From the NCBI GenBank assembly GCA_002334915.1, contig DDCQ01000109.1, positions 1 through 31,745 of the forward strand: DNA of 31,745 nt. The letters run 5' to 3'. This DNA comes from Porticoccaceae bacterium UBA2002. GTDB lineage: Bacteria; Pseudomonadota; Gammaproteobacteria; Pseudomonadales; Porticoccaceae. The notes beneath the pieces were generated by a model that was not told where the DNA came from, made no database searches, and saw only the letters and a program-made list of their open reading frames with translations. Below, in pieces: positions 15,898 through 23,581 of the stretch (within the stretch, counting starts at the first letter, position 1; each line of letters starts with the position of its first letter). Made by a program: the position numbers and the translations under genes.

Positions 15898-17281
15898 CTT
15901 CGCGGGCCTTAACAAAGGCGAGGGCGGAACGACTGATATCCCGCTCGCTGGTAACCCAGGAGCAGACACTGATACGAATTACTTTTTTACCCTGCCAAAC
16001 TGAACTGCCCACCCAGCATTCTCCCGATGCCTGAATATATTCGAGGATCTGCTGGGTAATTTTGTCCTCAGTGCTCGGCGATACAATCACCTGATTAAAG
16101 ACCACATCATTGAGGATATCGAAGTCCGCGGCTCTAAGCTCATTGGCAAATTGTACTGCTCGCTGATGCAGGCCATAGACCAGCTCATCGACGCCAGTTT
16201 TACCCAGATACTTAAGCGCCGCCCACAGCTCCACAGCTCGTGCACGTCGGGACATTTCTGGGGTGTACATCATGCCATCCCGCTTATCGCCATAGTTTGA
16301 GGTTAGATAGGCCCCAGAGGCCTGAAGTGCAGTAATCAGTGCCTCTTTATCGCGACATAGCAGAATACCGCTGTCGTAGGGAGTATTTAATGTTTTATGC
16401 CCATCCACAGACCATGAATGGGCTTTGTCCATGCCCTTAGTAAGATATTTAAGCCGCTCTGTGCCGGCAGCCCAGAGCCCAAAGGCACCATCGATATGCA
16501 CCCAGGCGCCAGCTTTATTGGCCCTGTCACAGATTTCTTCAAAGGGATCAAAGGCCCCGGAATTTACATTGCCGGCCTGCAACACAACAATGCAGCTATG
16601 ATCCAGTGTTGGCATAGCGGTGGGATCAATACGGCCCTGATCATCACCCTCAACCCATTCAATGTTATCCAGACCAAATCCCAGCAATGCTATGGCTTTA
16701 ACCACGGCCCCATGAGTATGACGGCCAGCAATAACTCGAAGCGGTGGAGCGCCATTATGGCCCTGGTTATTAAAGTCCCAGCCTTGGTTGGCATAGATGC
16801 GCAGCCTGGCTGCTGCCAGTCCGCAGAAGATTGCCGAGGAGGTGCCGCTAACAAAACCAGCGACGGTAGTTTCTGGCAGACCCAATAGTTGCCGCAGCCA
16901 CTGCTCACAGACTTCTTCAAGTTTGGAGGTAATAGGGGACATGACCTGCAATGCAGTATTCTGGTCCCAAAAATCCGTCAGCCATTTGGTGGCCAGAGTG
17001 ACCGGGATAATGCCGCCATTAACAAAACCAAAATAACGACCGCCAGTCTGGGCGACCGAGGCAGGGGACCCATACTGGTGCAGCTGCTGGAGAATACTGC
17101 TGGCATCGCCACTCTGGCCTGGCATATCTTCAACAAACTGCTCTAGATCTGCGATAGCATCCTGGGTTGGAAACACATTGCGATCTGTAACTCCCTCCGC
17201 ATACTCAAAAGCATAGCCCTGAGCCTGCTGAAAAAGAGCCTTTAACCGTTGTTCAGCTTGCATTGTCTCGCGCAGATTCAT
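15881..17281 (-). CDS. PLP-dependent group II decarboxylase family protein
   Basis: The 466-residue protein belongs to the pyridoxal-dependent decarboxylase (glutamate/aromatic amino acid decarboxylase) family. Lys296 in SVDGHKTLN is the expected Schiff-base lysine. Asp264 in HIDGAFG contacts the pyridine nitrogen, and the His of GRHTHGAVVKA (188/190) stacks on the cofactor. TGGRYFGFVNGG near residue 80 and FVSGTSSA near 143 match family landmarks. Substrate cannot be decided: related enzymes act on aspartate, glutamate, tyrosine, tryptophan or DOPA, and some are aldehyde synthases. The gene diverges from fadB across a 117-bp region with a palindrome and overlaps the methyltransferase tail by 17 bases. 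No transporter for an amino acid/amine pair is adjacent. Confidence 0.87.
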   Translation of the reverse strand: MNLRETMQAEQRLKALFQQAQGYAFEYAEGVTDRNVFPTQDAIADLEQFVEDMPGQSGDASSILQQLHQYGSPASVAQTGGRYFGFVNGGIIPVTLATKWLTDFWDQNTALQVMSPITSKLEEVCEQWLRQLLGLPETTVAGFVSGTSSAIFCGLAAARLRIYANQGWDFNNQGHNGAPPLRVIAGRHTHGAVVKAIALLGFGLDNIEWVEGDDQGRIDPTAMPTLDHSCIVVLQAGNVNSGAFDPFEEICDRANKAGAWVHIDGAFGLWAAGTERLKYLTKGMDKAHSWSVDGHKTLNTPYDSGILLCRDKEALITALQASGAYLTSNYGDKRDGMMYTPEMSRRARAVELWAALKYLGKTGVDELVYGLHQRAVQFANELRAADFDILNDVVFNQVIVSPSTEDKITQQILEYIQASGECWVGSSVWQGKKVIRISVCSWVTSERDISRSALAFVKAREAICAK

Positions 17282-17340
17282 ATCAGCTTTAGCCTACTGT
17301 TTTTGATACCGGATATTCAGTTGCAGTAAATCATAGACTA

Positions 17341-17356
17341 AACTTTTTACAAAGTT
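17341..17356. promoter_or_regulatory. Palindromic candidate operator between decarboxylase gene and fadB
   Basis: A perfect palindrome AACTTT-TTAC-AAAGTT lies 43 bases before the fadB ATG in the divergent gap. Its size and place suit a dimeric repressor such as a fatty-acid-responsive regulator, but it is not the E. coli FadR or the Pseudomonas PsrA consensus that I know. Assignment to a regulator is inference only. Confidence 0.4.
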
Positions 17357-17398
17357 AGAATACAGCCCATAACATAATAACTGTCGTTGAGAATATCT

Positions 17399-19555
17399 AT
17401 GTATAGCGGAAAAACCCTAAGCCTTAAGGCCATTGAAAATGGCTTTGCAGAAGTTAATTTTGACAACCAGTCCGGCTCAGTCAATAAGTTTAACCAGGAG
17501 ACTCTGGGCGAGCTTCAGCAGGCCGTGGATATTCTGTCGGGCGCTGCTGACATTCGCGGTTTATTGCTGACCAGTGGCAAGTCGGGTTTTGTGGTGGGCG
17601 CAGATATCACTGAATTTGCCGATATGTTCTCCGCGTCCAAACAAGATTTTTTGCTAGGGGTTCAGCGCGCCAATGGGATTTTCTCACAGATTGAAGATAT
17701 GCCATTTCCCTCTGTGGCGGCTATTAACGGCTTTGCCCTGGGTGGTGGGTTTGAAGTCTGCTTAGCCTGTGATAGCAGAGTAATCGCGTCAAGTGCCGCT
17801 GTGGGATTGCCAGAAACTGGTCTGGGTATTTTGCCCGGTTGGGGTGGCACTGTCCGGCTGCCCCGTTTGATTGGTTTCTCGACTGCAGTGCAGTGGGTGA
17901 CGTCGGGCAATCAGCAAAAGCCTGAGACTGCACTGGCAGCAGGTGCAGTAGATAGTGTTGTGGCACCTGAATTGCTGCGTGAGGAGTCTCTTAAACTGTT
18001 GGCAGAACTTGCCGATGGCAGTCGCGATTACAGCGCCCGTCGCAGCCAGAAACACAGCGCACTTTCTGATCCCCCTGAGCTGCTAAGCAGCATGTCTGAA
18101 AAGTTTCAGGGGATGATACAGGGTTCGTTTGGCAACCATTATCCCGCCCCTTTAAAGGTGGTTGAGCTAATGACCAAAGCCGCGACTGTGGCCCGTGACG
18201 AGGCTATAGGCCTCGAGAATCTTGCCTTTTATGAGATTTCACAAACCCCTCAGGCCCGCGCTCTGGTTGGCCTGTTCCTCAATGATCAGTTTATTGCCAA
18301 GACAGCTAAGGGCTACGCGGCGGCACTGGGTGAGAAGTTACCTCCAGTGGCTCAGGCTGGTGTGATTGGTGCCGGTATCATGGGTGGAGGCATTGCCTAC
18401 CAGAATGCCGTTAGGGGTTTCTCCGTGGTGATGAAAGATATTGCCGAGCCAGCCTTGGAGCTGGGTATCGGTGAAGCCAATAAGCTGCTGGGCAAGTCGG
18501 TTAAACGGGGCAAACTGACTGAGGAGGCTGCAGCGCAAATCCTGGACAAAATAACACCTACTCTGGAAGACGAGACTATCGCCGATTGCAATATGCTGGT
18601 GGAGGCAGTGGTGGAGCTGGAGTCGGTTAAAAAACAGGTTTTACCTGCTATCGAATCCCAGGTATCAACTTCTGCAGTAATTACCTCTAACACCTCAACA
18701 ATTAGTATTAATCGCTTGGCTGAGTCTCTGGCTCGCCCGGAAAATTTCTGTGGTATGCATTTCTTTAACCCCGTGCACGCCATGAAATTGGTAGAGATTA
18801 TTCGTGGCGTAAAAACCTCTGATAAAACCATAGCAGCAGTCTGCAACTATGCTTTGGGTCTTGGTAAAAAGCCGATTGTGGTCAATGATTGCCCAGGATT
18901 TCTGGTCAATCGTGTACTCTTTGCCATGACCTTTGGTCTGGAGATTCTGCTAAAAGAAGGCGCTGATTTTCAGCAGGTCGATAAGGTGATGGAAGCCTGG
19001 GGCCTGCCTATGGGGCCGGCCTATCTTATGGATGTGATTGGTATTGATACCATCATCCATTGCTACAGCTCAATGATAGAGGGCCTGCCTGAGCGCTATA
19101 TCAAGGGTGATAACTGGCCCACAGAAACCATTCACGGTGCTGGTCGCCTGGGGCAGAAAAATGGCCTTGGCTACTATAAATACGAGCTTAATGAAAAGGG
19201 TAAGCCAGCTAAGCTGGTGGACTCTGAGGCTGTGGCCCTGCTGGAATCTATTGCTGGACCAGCCCATCAGGTAGATGCCTATGAGATCGTTGATCGCCTG
19301 TTGGTTTCCATGGCTATGGAGATGGTGCGCTGTCTGGAGGAGGGCATTGTGGCCTCTCCGGCTGAAGCTGATATGGCGCTAATTTACGGTGTTGGCTTCC
19401 CTGCATTTAGAGGGGGAATCTGTCGTTGGATGGACGAAGAGGGCCTGCAATCTATAGTCGATCGCGGTGATAAATACGCACATTTAAGCGAACTCTATCG
19501 TCCTACTGAAAGGCTTCGCCAAATGGCTGCCAAAGGCGAATCGTTCTTTCCCTAA
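17399..19555 (+). CDS. fadB: Fatty acid oxidation complex alpha subunit (enoyl-CoA hydratase/3-hydroxyacyl-CoA dehydrogenase)
   Basis: The 718-residue multifunctional beta-oxidation protein has an N-terminal crotonase domain with both catalytic glutamates at E. coli positions (Glu119 in GGGFEV and Glu139 in GLPETGLG). The 3-hydroxyacyl-CoA dehydrogenase domain follows, with NAD-binding VIGAGIMGGG (about 322-331), SNTSTISI and the catalytic His in HFFNPVHAMKLVE (about 460). The C-terminal HAD domain is complete. I chose the ATG at 17399, with GAGA a few bases upstream; a TTG at 17387 would add four residues. The protein aligns with FadB along its whole length. Unusually for gammaproteobacteria, no fadA thiolase gene follows; the next 155 bases hold a structured inverted repeat and then a convergent gene. 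FadJ is the alternative name, but the N-terminus favours FadB. Confidence 0.93.
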   Translation: MYSGKTLSLKAIENGFAEVNFDNQSGSVNKFNQETLGELQQAVDILSGAADIRGLLLTSGKSGFVVGADITEFADMFSASKQDFLLGVQRANGIFSQIEDMPFPSVAAINGFALGGGFEVCLACDSRVIASSAAVGLPETGLGILPGWGGTVRLPRLIGFSTAVQWVTSGNQQKPETALAAGAVDSVVAPELLREESLKLLAELADGSRDYSARRSQKHSALSDPPELLSSMSEKFQGMIQGSFGNHYPAPLKVVELMTKAATVARDEAIGLENLAFYEISQTPQARALVGLFLNDQFIAKTAKGYAAALGEKLPPVAQAGVIGAGIMGGGIAYQNAVRGFSVVMKDIAEPALELGIGEANKLLGKSVKRGKLTEEAAAQILDKITPTLEDETIADCNMLVEAVVELESVKKQVLPAIESQVSTSAVITSNTSTISINRLAESLARPENFCGMHFFNPVHAMKLVEIIRGVKTSDKTIAAVCNYALGLGKKPIVVNDCPGFLVNRVLFAMTFGLEILLKEGADFQQVDKVMEAWGLPMGPAYLMDVIGIDTIIHCYSSMIEGLPERYIKGDNWPTETIHGAGRLGQKNGLGYYKYELNEKGKPAKLVDSEAVALLESIAGPAHQVDAYEIVDRLLVSMAMEMVRCLEEGIVASPAEADMALIYGVGFPAFRGGICRWMDEEGLQSIVDRGDKYAHLSELYRPTERLRQMAAKGESFFP

Positions 19556-19571
19556 AATCTCGCTCGATCTA

Positions 19572-19683
19572 GGCTGACCTGTGCAATTAGGCCTCCAAGA
19601 CCGTGGCCAGCAGGGATGCTGGCCTCGAGACTACAGGGACGTATTCACGTCGTGTCTTGGAGGCCTAATTGCACAGGTTAGCC
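19572..19683. repeat. 112-bp inverted-repeat element with two internal hairpins
   Basis: Two 30-base arms (19572-19601 and 19654-19683) are inverted copies with 29 of 30 matches; the single difference still allows a G-U pair in plus-strand RNA. Between them sit two more hairpins: GGCCAGCA-GGGA-TGCTGGCC (19605-19624) and GACGT-ATTC-ACGTC (19638-19651). Both contain the related words CAGGGATG and CAGGGACG. The whole could fold as a junction with one long stem and two short ones. It almost fills the gap between the convergent genes fadB and the PyrD-PyrK fusion. No T-run follows, no transposase is present and no convincing target duplication is seen. It looks like a dispersed intergenic repeat (REP/BIME- or MITE-like) that may also act as a transcript end barrier. 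Confidence 0.9.
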
Positions 19684-19710
19684 GACAATCCAAGGTAAAT
19701 CTGAGATGCA

Positions 19711-21351
19711 CTAGTTTGCTTCTGGTCTTGCGGGAGATCCCTGTAAAAATGGCCCATCTACACAGATACGTTGACCATCCGGCGCAGCGCAAGCACCACA
19801 GATACCCACGCCGCATTTGGTTAGATAATCAATGGCGCTAAAGATCTGGTCATCGTCACAAAACTCTCGCTGCACAGCTGCGGCTGCATGCACCATCGGC
19901 GCAGGCCCACAGTTATAGAAAACCAGCTTATCCAGCTCAGCCCGAGTCATCTCCTGCAGGCGGGCGCGCAATAGTTCTGTGACCACACCTTTAAAACCCT
20001 GACTGCCATCATCAGTGGCTACATGTACCTCAGCTATTTGCTGACATTCTTCGAGGTAGTAGAGACGCTCGGCAGTGCGGGCACCGGTAAAGATTTCGGC
20101 ATTGCCAAAGTCTCTGGCCAGCTGATAGACAGCGGCGAGGCCTGTGCCGCCGGCCACCGCCATAATCTTGGCATCCTCAGGTGGAGCCACTGGTATGCCA
20201 TGGGGTCCGCGCACATAGACTTCAGTGCCTACAGCCAAATCCATCAATTCATGAGTAAAGATACCCACATCGATCACCGCTAGCTGAAATGGGTCATCGG
20301 CCAGAGCAGAGAAAGGCTTTTCGCCAAGGCCTGGCACCCAGAGGAAAACAAATTCTCCGGCCTGAATATTAATCTTGCGGTCAAAGGTCAGTACGCAGAT
20401 ATCATCACAGACCCGTTTGTTTTCAACCAAAACCACTGGAGCAAAGTCCATATCTATATCGTAGCGAATATGGCCTTCTGCTTTATCCGAGTCAAAACTG
20501 AGATCGGATTCCAGCTGGTTAAAGTAGCTGCCAATTTCATCGGTAGTCATACCGGTTAGAGCCGAACCTACGCCGACTATGGTGGAGCCTGCCTTTAAGA
20601 ACTCTCTGGTGTCTGCTGCGCTGCTGACGCCACCGCAGCCAATAATAGGCACATCGGTTACGGCGGCAATTTCGCGTACACATTTAAGGGCAATGGGCAA
20701 TACGCCTTTTCCAGACATGCCGCCGGCGCCATTGCTTAGCACTGGCTCACCGTGGGAAGAGGTATAGCCTGGACCCACTGTGTTAATGGCACAGAGGCCA
20801 TCTGCACCACCGGCGACTGCGGCCAGGGCGATTTCGCCGATATTGTCAGTATTGGGGGTTAGTTTGGGGATGACTGGAATATCCACAACCGCTTTAACTG
20901 CGGCTGTGACTTCTTTTACCATCTCTGGATCCTGGCCCATGGCCATGCCGTAGCCTTTGGCGTGGGGACAGGACAGATTAAGCTCCAGGCCGTTGGCCAC
21001 TGGGGCCATAATTTTGGCGACCTCGACAAATTCCTCGACACTACCACCAAAGATAGACACCAGCAGAAAGCGATCTTCCGGGATTCGCAATTTGGCCATG
21101 GCGTCAGCCGCTAGACGGGCTCCGGGGTTAGTCAGGCCCACGGCATTGACAAAGCAACCGGGCGCATACTGACTGTAGACAGGCTCTCTATTTCCCGCTC
21201 TGGGTTCTGGGCCGACACTCTTGGTGGTGATCACGCCGATCTGTGGCATATGATCAAACATATACTGAATAATTGAGGTGGCTGTGGTGACAATACCGGA
21301 GGGGATTGTGAATGGGCCGGAGACTGTTTTGCCAAGAAATTCTGTATTCAA
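19711..21351 (-). CDS. Fused class 1B-type dihydroorotate dehydrogenase (PyrD) and PyrK-type electron transfer protein
   Basis: The 546-residue protein joins two enzymes. Residues 1 to about 300 form an FMN beta/alpha barrel like class 1 dihydroorotate dehydrogenase (VITTKSVGPEPRAGNREP, VNAVGLTNPG, and LNLSCPHAKG with the class 1 catalytic Cys at 128). Residues about 315-546 are a ferredoxin-reductase-like module: GEKPFSA (flavin site), MAVAGGTGLAAVYQL (nucleotide site), and a PyrK-type [2Fe-2S] motif with Cys 513, 518, 521 and 530 (CGVGICGACA, then CVDGP). In class 1B enzymes these subunits are separate and pass electrons to NAD+. The start is a TTG at 21351; an upstream stop rules out extension. 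Gammaproteobacteria normally use quinone-linked class 2 PyrD, so this could be a second enzyme or act on another dihydropyrimidine. Confidence 0.85.
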   Translation of the reverse strand: MNTEFLGKTVSGPFTIPSGIVTTATSIIQYMFDHMPQIGVITTKSVGPEPRAGNREPVYSQYAPGCFVNAVGLTNPGARLAADAMAKLRIPEDRFLLVSIFGGSVEEFVEVAKIMAPVANGLELNLSCPHAKGYGMAMGQDPEMVKEVTAAVKAVVDIPVIPKLTPNTDNIGEIALAAVAGGADGLCAINTVGPGYTSSHGEPVLSNGAGGMSGKGVLPIALKCVREIAAVTDVPIIGCGGVSSAADTREFLKAGSTIVGVGSALTGMTTDEIGSYFNQLESDLSFDSDKAEGHIRYDIDMDFAPVVLVENKRVCDDICVLTFDRKINIQAGEFVFLWVPGLGEKPFSALADDPFQLAVIDVGIFTHELMDLAVGTEVYVRGPHGIPVAPPEDAKIMAVAGGTGLAAVYQLARDFGNAEIFTGARTAERLYYLEECQQIAEVHVATDDGSQGFKGVVTELLRARLQEMTRAELDKLVFYNCGPAPMVHAAAAVQREFCDDDQIFSAIDYLTKCGVGICGACAAPDGQRICVDGPFLQGSPARPEAN

Positions 21352-21590
21352 CTGGGATCGCTCAAGCTGGTTTAATGGGGTTGATACGCAGGCGATGATT
21401 ATACCGATTTTCGAGAATTAATCTGCCTCGATTTTGCTGGTAGGCGCAATTTATCAGCTTCAAAAATTCTGTTAGCCATCTCAGGATGCTGCTTAAATTG
21501 CCGGGGCACTAAAAGCGGATCTATGAGTCTATACAATTAAGGATAATAGGTTTTATCCCTGTAAAAATATAACTCATAGTGGAGAGGGTG
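21352..21590. other. Divergent intergenic region (239 bp) with promoter elements
   Basis: No coding frame of interest is seen. On the minus strand TATAAT (21403-21398) lies 46 bases before the TTG start of the PyrD-PyrK fusion and is its likely -10, with a weak -35. An inverted repeat GGATAA-TAGGTT-TTATCC (21541-21558) lies just upstream of the small membrane protein gene and could be an operator or a short leader hairpin. Confidence 0.5.
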
Positions 21591-21803
21591 ATGGATTACC
21601 AGTTCCGAACATTTTTTGAGATTGCCGGTACAGTGGTCGTGGTTATGCTGATATCTGCTCTGTTTAGCTTTGTCTCTGGACAGACATTTAGTGAAGGCAT
21701 TGACTTTTTTATCGAGGAGCTTAAGCAGCCCATAGAGATTATCGATCTGGTTCTCTGTGGCCTTGTGTTCTATTTCTATAAAGGTTTTTGCTTTAAACGC
21801 TAA
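21591..21803 (+). CDS. Small membrane protein, two predicted helices
   Basis: A 70-residue protein starts at the ATG at 21591, preceded by a strong GGAGAGGG; a GTG four codons upstream is less likely because the ribosome binding site would fall inside the gene. Two hydrophobic stretches are visible (about residues 10-28 and 51-65), separated by an acidic linker (EGIDFFIEELKQPIEIID) and ending in the basic tail KGFCFKR. I do not recognise the family and no function is offered. It stands alone between a divergent promoter region and a hairpin terminator shared with aceA. The good ribosome binding site, own promoter-like upstream region and membrane pattern argue that it is real. Confidence 0.65.
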   Translation: MDYQFRTFFEIAGTVVVVMLISALFSFVSGQTFSEGIDFFIEELKQPIEIIDLVLCGLVFYFYKGFCFKR

Positions 21804-21804
21804 C

Positions 21805-21843
21805 TAAAAAAACGGCTTATACCCAGTTGAGATATAAGCCGTC
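21805..21843 (-). terminator. Rho-independent terminator for aceA (shared with convergent small gene)
   Basis: A perfect 10-bp stem, ACGGCTTATA (21813-21822) and TATAAGCCGT (21834-21843), with an 11-base loop sits between the convergent small membrane gene and aceA. On the minus strand the stem is followed by seven T, making a good terminator for aceA. On the plus strand it is followed by CTTT, so it may also work weakly for the small gene. Confidence 0.88.
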
Positions 21844-21889
21844 TTTGATAGCCACAGGTAGCGGGCTAATGAAGCTGTTCCAGGAAGCC

Positions 21890-23467
21890 CTAGAACTGAT
21901 TCATGGTGTTGTCTTTGCCAGAGGCCTTTAGTGCTGCTTCACCTGCAAAGTACTCTTTGTGATCATCCCCCATATCTGAACCAGCCATATTCTGGTGCTT
22001 GACGCAGGCAATACCCTGACGGATTTCCTTGCGTTGAACACCGGCAACATAGCCCAACATGCCCTGCTCGCCGAAGTATTCCTTAGCCAGATTGTCGGTA
22101 GACAGCGCTGCTGTGTGGTAGGTGGGCAGGGTGATCAGGTGATGGAATATACCCGCGTGCTTGGCGGCATCTGCCTGGAAGGTACGAATCTTTTCATCGG
22201 CAGCAGCAGCCAGGGCGCTATCGTCATAGTTCACATTCATCAGATCAGCGCGATCGTAGTCAGAGACATCTTCTCCAGCTTCAGACATTGCGTCAAAGAT
22301 TTGCTGACGGAAGTTAAGCGTCCAGTTGAATGATGGACTGTTGTTGTAAACCAGTTTGGCATTGGGCACCACTTTACGAATCTCATCCATCATGGCACCG
22401 ATTTGGCCAACATGGGGCTTCTCGGTTTCAATCCAGATCATATCAGCGCCATTCTGCAGACTGGTAATGCTATCGAGAATACAGCGAGCTTCGCCTGTAC
22501 CTGCCTTAAACTGGAACAGGTTGCTGGGCAGGCGCTTGGGACGCACCAGTTTGCCATTGCGATTAATAACCACATCGCCATTTTGCATGTCGGCTGGAGA
22601 GATTTCTTCAACATCCAGAAATGAATTGTACTGATCACCAAGATCTCCGGGCTCGCGGGTTACAGCGATCTGTTTGGTCAGGCCAGCACCCAGGGAGTCG
22701 GTGCGTGCTACGATCACACCCTCATCAACACCCAACTCAAGGAAGGCATAGCGAACCGCATTGATCTTGGCCAGGAAATCTTCATGAGGCACTGTTACCT
22801 TGCCGTCCTGGTGACCGCACTGTTTCTCGTCGGAGACCTGGTTTTCGATCTGAATGCAGCAGGCGCCAGCTTCAATCATCTGCTTGGCCATCAGATAGGT
22901 GGCTTCGGCATTGCCAAAACCTGCGTCAATATCCGCAATAATCGGCACCACGTGGGTTTGAAAGTTATCGATCTGATCCTGAATGGCAGTCTTTGCGTCG
23001 CCCTGGGCACTGTCCAGTTGGCGGAACAGGCCGCCAAGTTCGCGGGCATCTGCTTGACGAAGGAAGGTGTAGAGCTCTCCAATCAGTGAGGCCACAGAAG
23101 TCTTTTCGTGCATTGACTGATCGGGCAATGGACCGAACTCAGAGCGCAGCGCTGCGACCATCCAGCCGGACAGGTAGAGGTATTTCTTGTCTGTGGTACC
23201 AAAGTGCTTCTTGATGGATATCAGCTTTTGTTGGCCGATAAAACCGTGCCAGCAGCCCAGAGACTGGGTATAGGCCGATGAGTCACCATCATAGTCAGCC
23301 ATGTCCGCACGCATAATGCCTGCCGTGTAGCGGGCAATATCTAAACCGGTCTGAAAGCGGTTTTGAAGGCGCATGCGAGCGGCGGATTCTGGGCTAATTG
23401 CTCCCCAGCCTGGTTGCTCTTCTTTGAGCTTTGACACTGCAGCAATGTTGCTTTGGTAAGTCGACAT
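21890..23467 (-). CDS. aceA: Isocitrate lyase (long, Pseudomonas type)
   Basis: Isocitrate lyase splits isocitrate into succinate and glyoxylate, the first step of the glyoxylate shunt. The 525-residue protein is close to the long form of Pseudomonas (about 530 residues) rather than the 434-residue E. coli form. The active-site loop reads DEKQCGHQDGKVTVPHEDF with catalytic Cys217, where E. coli has KKCGH; DIDAGFGNAEATYLMAKQMI and NNSPSFNWTLNF are also conserved. An AGGGG lies 7 bases before the ATG. It is divergent from a LysR gene across 114 bases and ends at a strong terminator, so it is a single-gene unit. Malate synthase G, the next pathway enzyme, is encoded beyond the regulator. Confidence 0.98.
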   Translation of the reverse strand: MSTYQSNIAAVSKLKEEQPGWGAISPESAARMRLQNRFQTGLDIARYTAGIMRADMADYDGDSSAYTQSLGCWHGFIGQQKLISIKKHFGTTDKKYLYLSGWMVAALRSEFGPLPDQSMHEKTSVASLIGELYTFLRQADARELGGLFRQLDSAQGDAKTAIQDQIDNFQTHVVPIIADIDAGFGNAEATYLMAKQMIEAGACCIQIENQVSDEKQCGHQDGKVTVPHEDFLAKINAVRYAFLELGVDEGVIVARTDSLGAGLTKQIAVTREPGDLGDQYNSFLDVEEISPADMQNGDVVINRNGKLVRPKRLPSNLFQFKAGTGEARCILDSITSLQNGADMIWIETEKPHVGQIGAMMDEIRKVVPNAKLVYNNSPSFNWTLNFRQQIFDAMSEAGEDVSDYDRADLMNVNYDDSALAAAADEKIRTFQADAAKHAGIFHHLITLPTYHTAALSTDNLAKEYFGEQGMLGYVAGVQRKEIRQGIACVKHQNMAGSDMGDDHKEYFAGEAALKASGKDNTMNQF

Positions 23468-23507
23468 CTATAACCCCTTGTTTTTTTATTAACAATAAAT
23501 TGCTTAT

Positions 23508-23535
23508 TTGACTAAACGAGTAGTTTAGGTATCAT
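23508..23535 (+). promoter_or_regulatory. Sigma70-type promoter of the LysR gene with palindromic operator in the spacer
   Basis: TTGACT (23508-23513) and TATCAT (23530-23535) are 16 bases apart. The spacer is almost wholly occupied by the palindrome CTAAAC-GAGTA-GTTTAG (23512-23528). A protein bound there would block this promoter. The site lies 45 bases from the aceA start on the other strand, so the same protein could also influence aceA. Binding by the neighbouring LysR protein is inference. Confidence 0.6.
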
Positions 23536-23581
23536 GGGGCCATAAATCTAATCAATAGCTTTTATTGCGGGCATTATTTAA

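Noticed and set aside
19572..19683. Simple Rho-independent terminator for the long inverted repeat
   Set aside because: No T-run follows the stem on either strand, and the long arms with two nested hairpins are far more complex than a terminator.
19581..19841. Plus-strand open frame of 86 codons, and a minus-strand one of 61 codons, over the inverted-repeat element
   Set aside because: Both are by-products of the repeat and of the opposing PyrD-PyrK coding sequence; no translation signals or recognisable domains.
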